Shown here piece by piece: positions 13,649-14,168 of a stretch of DNA of 14,168 nucleotides. Position numbers and translations under genes: made by a program. Location of the stretch: NCBI GenBank assembly GCA_900551915.1, contig URXT01000045.1, positions 1 to 14,168 of the forward strand, in the 5' to 3' direction. The first letter of the stretch is position 1. Each line of letters starts with the position of its first letter. The DNA comes from an uncultured bacterium (GTDB taxonomy: Bacteria > Cyanobacteriota > Vampirovibrionia > Gastranaerophilales > Gastranaerophilaceae). The notes beneath the pieces are model-generated. The model was not told the DNA's origin and searched no databases. It worked only from the letters and a program-made list of their open reading frames with translations.

Positions 13649-13804
13649 TTGGACAATATTTCATTTTCTGGGAAAATTAAATTTGTAAATCCGGAATCAT
13701 ACAAAAATTTTATCAGTTACAGAAACGAAATAAATAATTTAAAGCACAATTGCGGTAACAAAAAATTTACACACTTAATACAACATGATAAAATTTTTTT
13801 GTAA
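13649..13804 (+). CDS. Small SFSG-motif ORF with TTG start, 51 aa
   Basis: An ORF of 51 codons beginning with TTG one base after the dnaE stop. GAGG (13636-13639) is 9 nt upstream, inside dnaE, so translational coupling is likely. The product begins (M)DNISFSGKIKF, matching the NVSFSGAK opening of the 96-aa protein at 6050-6340; the shared motif is the main evidence that this is a real gene. The remainder is basic and aromatic (YKNFISYRNEINNLKH, then KKFTHLIQHDKIFL) without a membrane segment. It may be a complete small protein or the truncated start of a longer SFSG protein. Its last bases contain the promoter of the next ORF. Function unknown. Confidence 0.6.
   Translation: MDNISFSGKIKFVNPESYKNFISYRNEINNLKHNCGNKKFTHLIQHDKIFL
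13766..13794 (+). promoter_or_regulatory. Strong promoter ahead of the 47-aa ORF
   Basis: TTTACA (13766-13771) and an extended -10 TGATAAAAT (13786-13794) have 17 bp between the hexamers. The predicted start is near 13801, giving a leader of about 42 nt. The leader contains CCCT-AAAA-AGGG (13826-13837), a small hairpin that covers the Shine-Dalgarno of the next ORF. Confidence 0.6.
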
Positions 13805-13842
13805 TTACAACAAAATATTCGCATGCCCTAAAAAGGGATTTC

Positions 13843-13986
13843 GTGGGGGAAAACAGTACATCATATATACTTCCATGTCCTACCCCAGAATTAATTAAGA
13901 GGCTTATAAAAGAACATATTCTATATATTAAGAATTGGAAATCAGAAATAGATCAAGCCCCAGCTCTTAGTATAAAGAAATTGTAA
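13843..13986 (+). CDS. Small ORF of unknown function, GTG start, 47 aa
   Basis: A 47-codon ORF with AAGGG (13833-13837) 5 nt before a GTG start, behind its own promoter at 13766-13794. The product begins MGENSTSYILPCPTPE and continues as a predicted amphipathic helix (LIKRLIKEHILYIKNWKSEI) with a short tail DQAPALSIKKL. It has no signal peptide or clear membrane helix. I do not recognise the family. The GTG and the early CCCCA (13883-13887) can also pair as part of an imperfect stem, so the transcript might instead be a small RNA. Coding is favoured by the ribosome-binding site and natural-looking composition. Confidence 0.5.
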   Translation: MGENSTSYILPCPTPELIKRLIKEHILYIKNWKSEIDQAPALSIKKL

Positions 13987-14049
13987 ACAGCAAAAAAGAG
14001 AGATTTTGGAATAAATTTTTAAAAATATTCAAAAATAAATAAAAAATAC

Positions 14050-14077
14050 TTGCAAAAAAAAATTTAGCATGTATGAT
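14050..14077 (+). promoter_or_regulatory. Promoter of the tRNA-Gly gene
   Basis: TTGCAA (14050-14055) and TATGAT (14072-14077) are 16 bp apart. A start near 14084 gives a 9-nt leader before the mature 5' end, to be removed by RNase P. Confidence 0.75.
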
Positions 14078-14092
14078 TAATAAGTACCCAAT

Positions 14093-14167
14093 GCGGGGGT
14101 AATTCAGTGGTAGAATGCCTCCTTGCCAAGGAGGATGTCGCGAGTTCGAGCCTCGTCTCCCGCTCCA
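14093..14167 (+). tRNA. tRNA-Gly (anticodon GCC)
   Basis: A complete 75-nt cloverleaf with encoded CCA. The acceptor stem is GCGGGGG (14093-14099) with CTCCCGC (14157-14163), including one G-U pair. The D arm is ATTC-AGTGGTA-GAAT, with an AT-rich stem. The anticodon stem is CCTCC/GGAGG (14118-14122, 14130-14134) with loop TTGCCAA, so the anticodon GCC (14125-14127) reads GGC and GGU. The T arm contains GTTCGAG. Discriminator base U73 (14164) and CCA (14165-14167) follow, as expected for bacterial glycine tRNAs. Confidence 0.98.
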
Positions 14168-14168
14168 T

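Noticed and set aside
13826..13837. CCCT-AAAA-AGGG hairpin as a terminator
   Set aside because: The stem is only 4 bp and no T-tract follows; it better fits a structure over the Shine-Dalgarno of the 47-aa ORF.
14011..14032. AT-only near-palindrome before the tRNA as a terminator
   Set aside because: Imperfect symmetry, no GC in the core and no T-run on the plus strand.
1..14168. CRISPR array, insertion sequence, prophage or toxin-antitoxin locus
   Set aside because: No regularly spaced repeats, transposase or integrase motifs, or phage genes were seen; the XRE protein has no toxin partner beside it.

Overview
The window is AT-rich and bacterial. It most resembles a gut member of the Gastranaerophilales (class Vampirovibrionia, the non-photosynthetic 'Melainabacteria' sister group of Cyanobacteria). 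Two protein signatures known from that group support this: a type IV pilin-like prepilin with the FTLAEVLITLG N-terminus, and small proteins carrying an N-terminal SFSG motif. The assignment is an inference from protein style, not from a database match.

Layout. Positions 1-48 may be the tail of a plus-strand gene. It faces a minus-strand coiled-coil protein of unknown function with hydrophobic ends (81-908). Divergent from that runs a plus-strand envelope-type block: a GT-A glycosyltransferase (1078-1935), a Gfo/Idh/MocA sugar-type dehydrogenase (2029-3030) and, 19 bp later, a CDP-alcohol phosphatidyltransferase (3050-3661). A strong hairpin terminator (3678-3704) separates the block from a minus-strand cysteine-rich pilin-like protein (3708-4442). 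A small XRE-type regulator diverges from the pilin gene (4565-4774). Then come trmL (tRNA wobble methyltransferase, 4811-5260) and nnrD (NAD(P)H-hydrate dehydratase, 5250-6053), which overlap by 11 nt. On the minus strand lie a 96-residue SFSG protein (6050-6340) and anmK (anhydro-MurNAc kinase, 6470-7600). A 582-bp stretch without an intact gene follows, holding a possible gene remnant, a tandem repeat and a promoter with a palindrome. The last block has two adjacent WYL-domain regulators (8183-9115, 9117-10046), the replicative polymerase gene dnaE (10099-13647), a 51-residue TTG-start SFSG ORF (13649-13804), a 47-residue ORF with its own promoter (13843-13986) and a complete tRNA-Gly(GCC) gene (14093-14167).

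How the parts relate. Most of this is housekeeping: tRNA modification, metabolite repair, peptidoglycan recycling, lipid/glycan synthesis and replication. Three things stand out. First, trmL and dnaE have -10 elements placed so that transcription should begin on the A of the AUG, and anmK is within 2-3 nt of that, while neighbouring genes have ordinary Shine-Dalgarno leaders; this suggests two modes of translation initiation side by side. Second, a tandem WYL regulator pair precedes dnaE, an arrangement resembling the PafB/PafC DNA-damage regulator pair of actinobacteria. Third, very small ORFs that a length cut-off would miss lie between dnaE and the tRNA, one of them sharing an N-terminal motif with a small protein elsewhere in the window.
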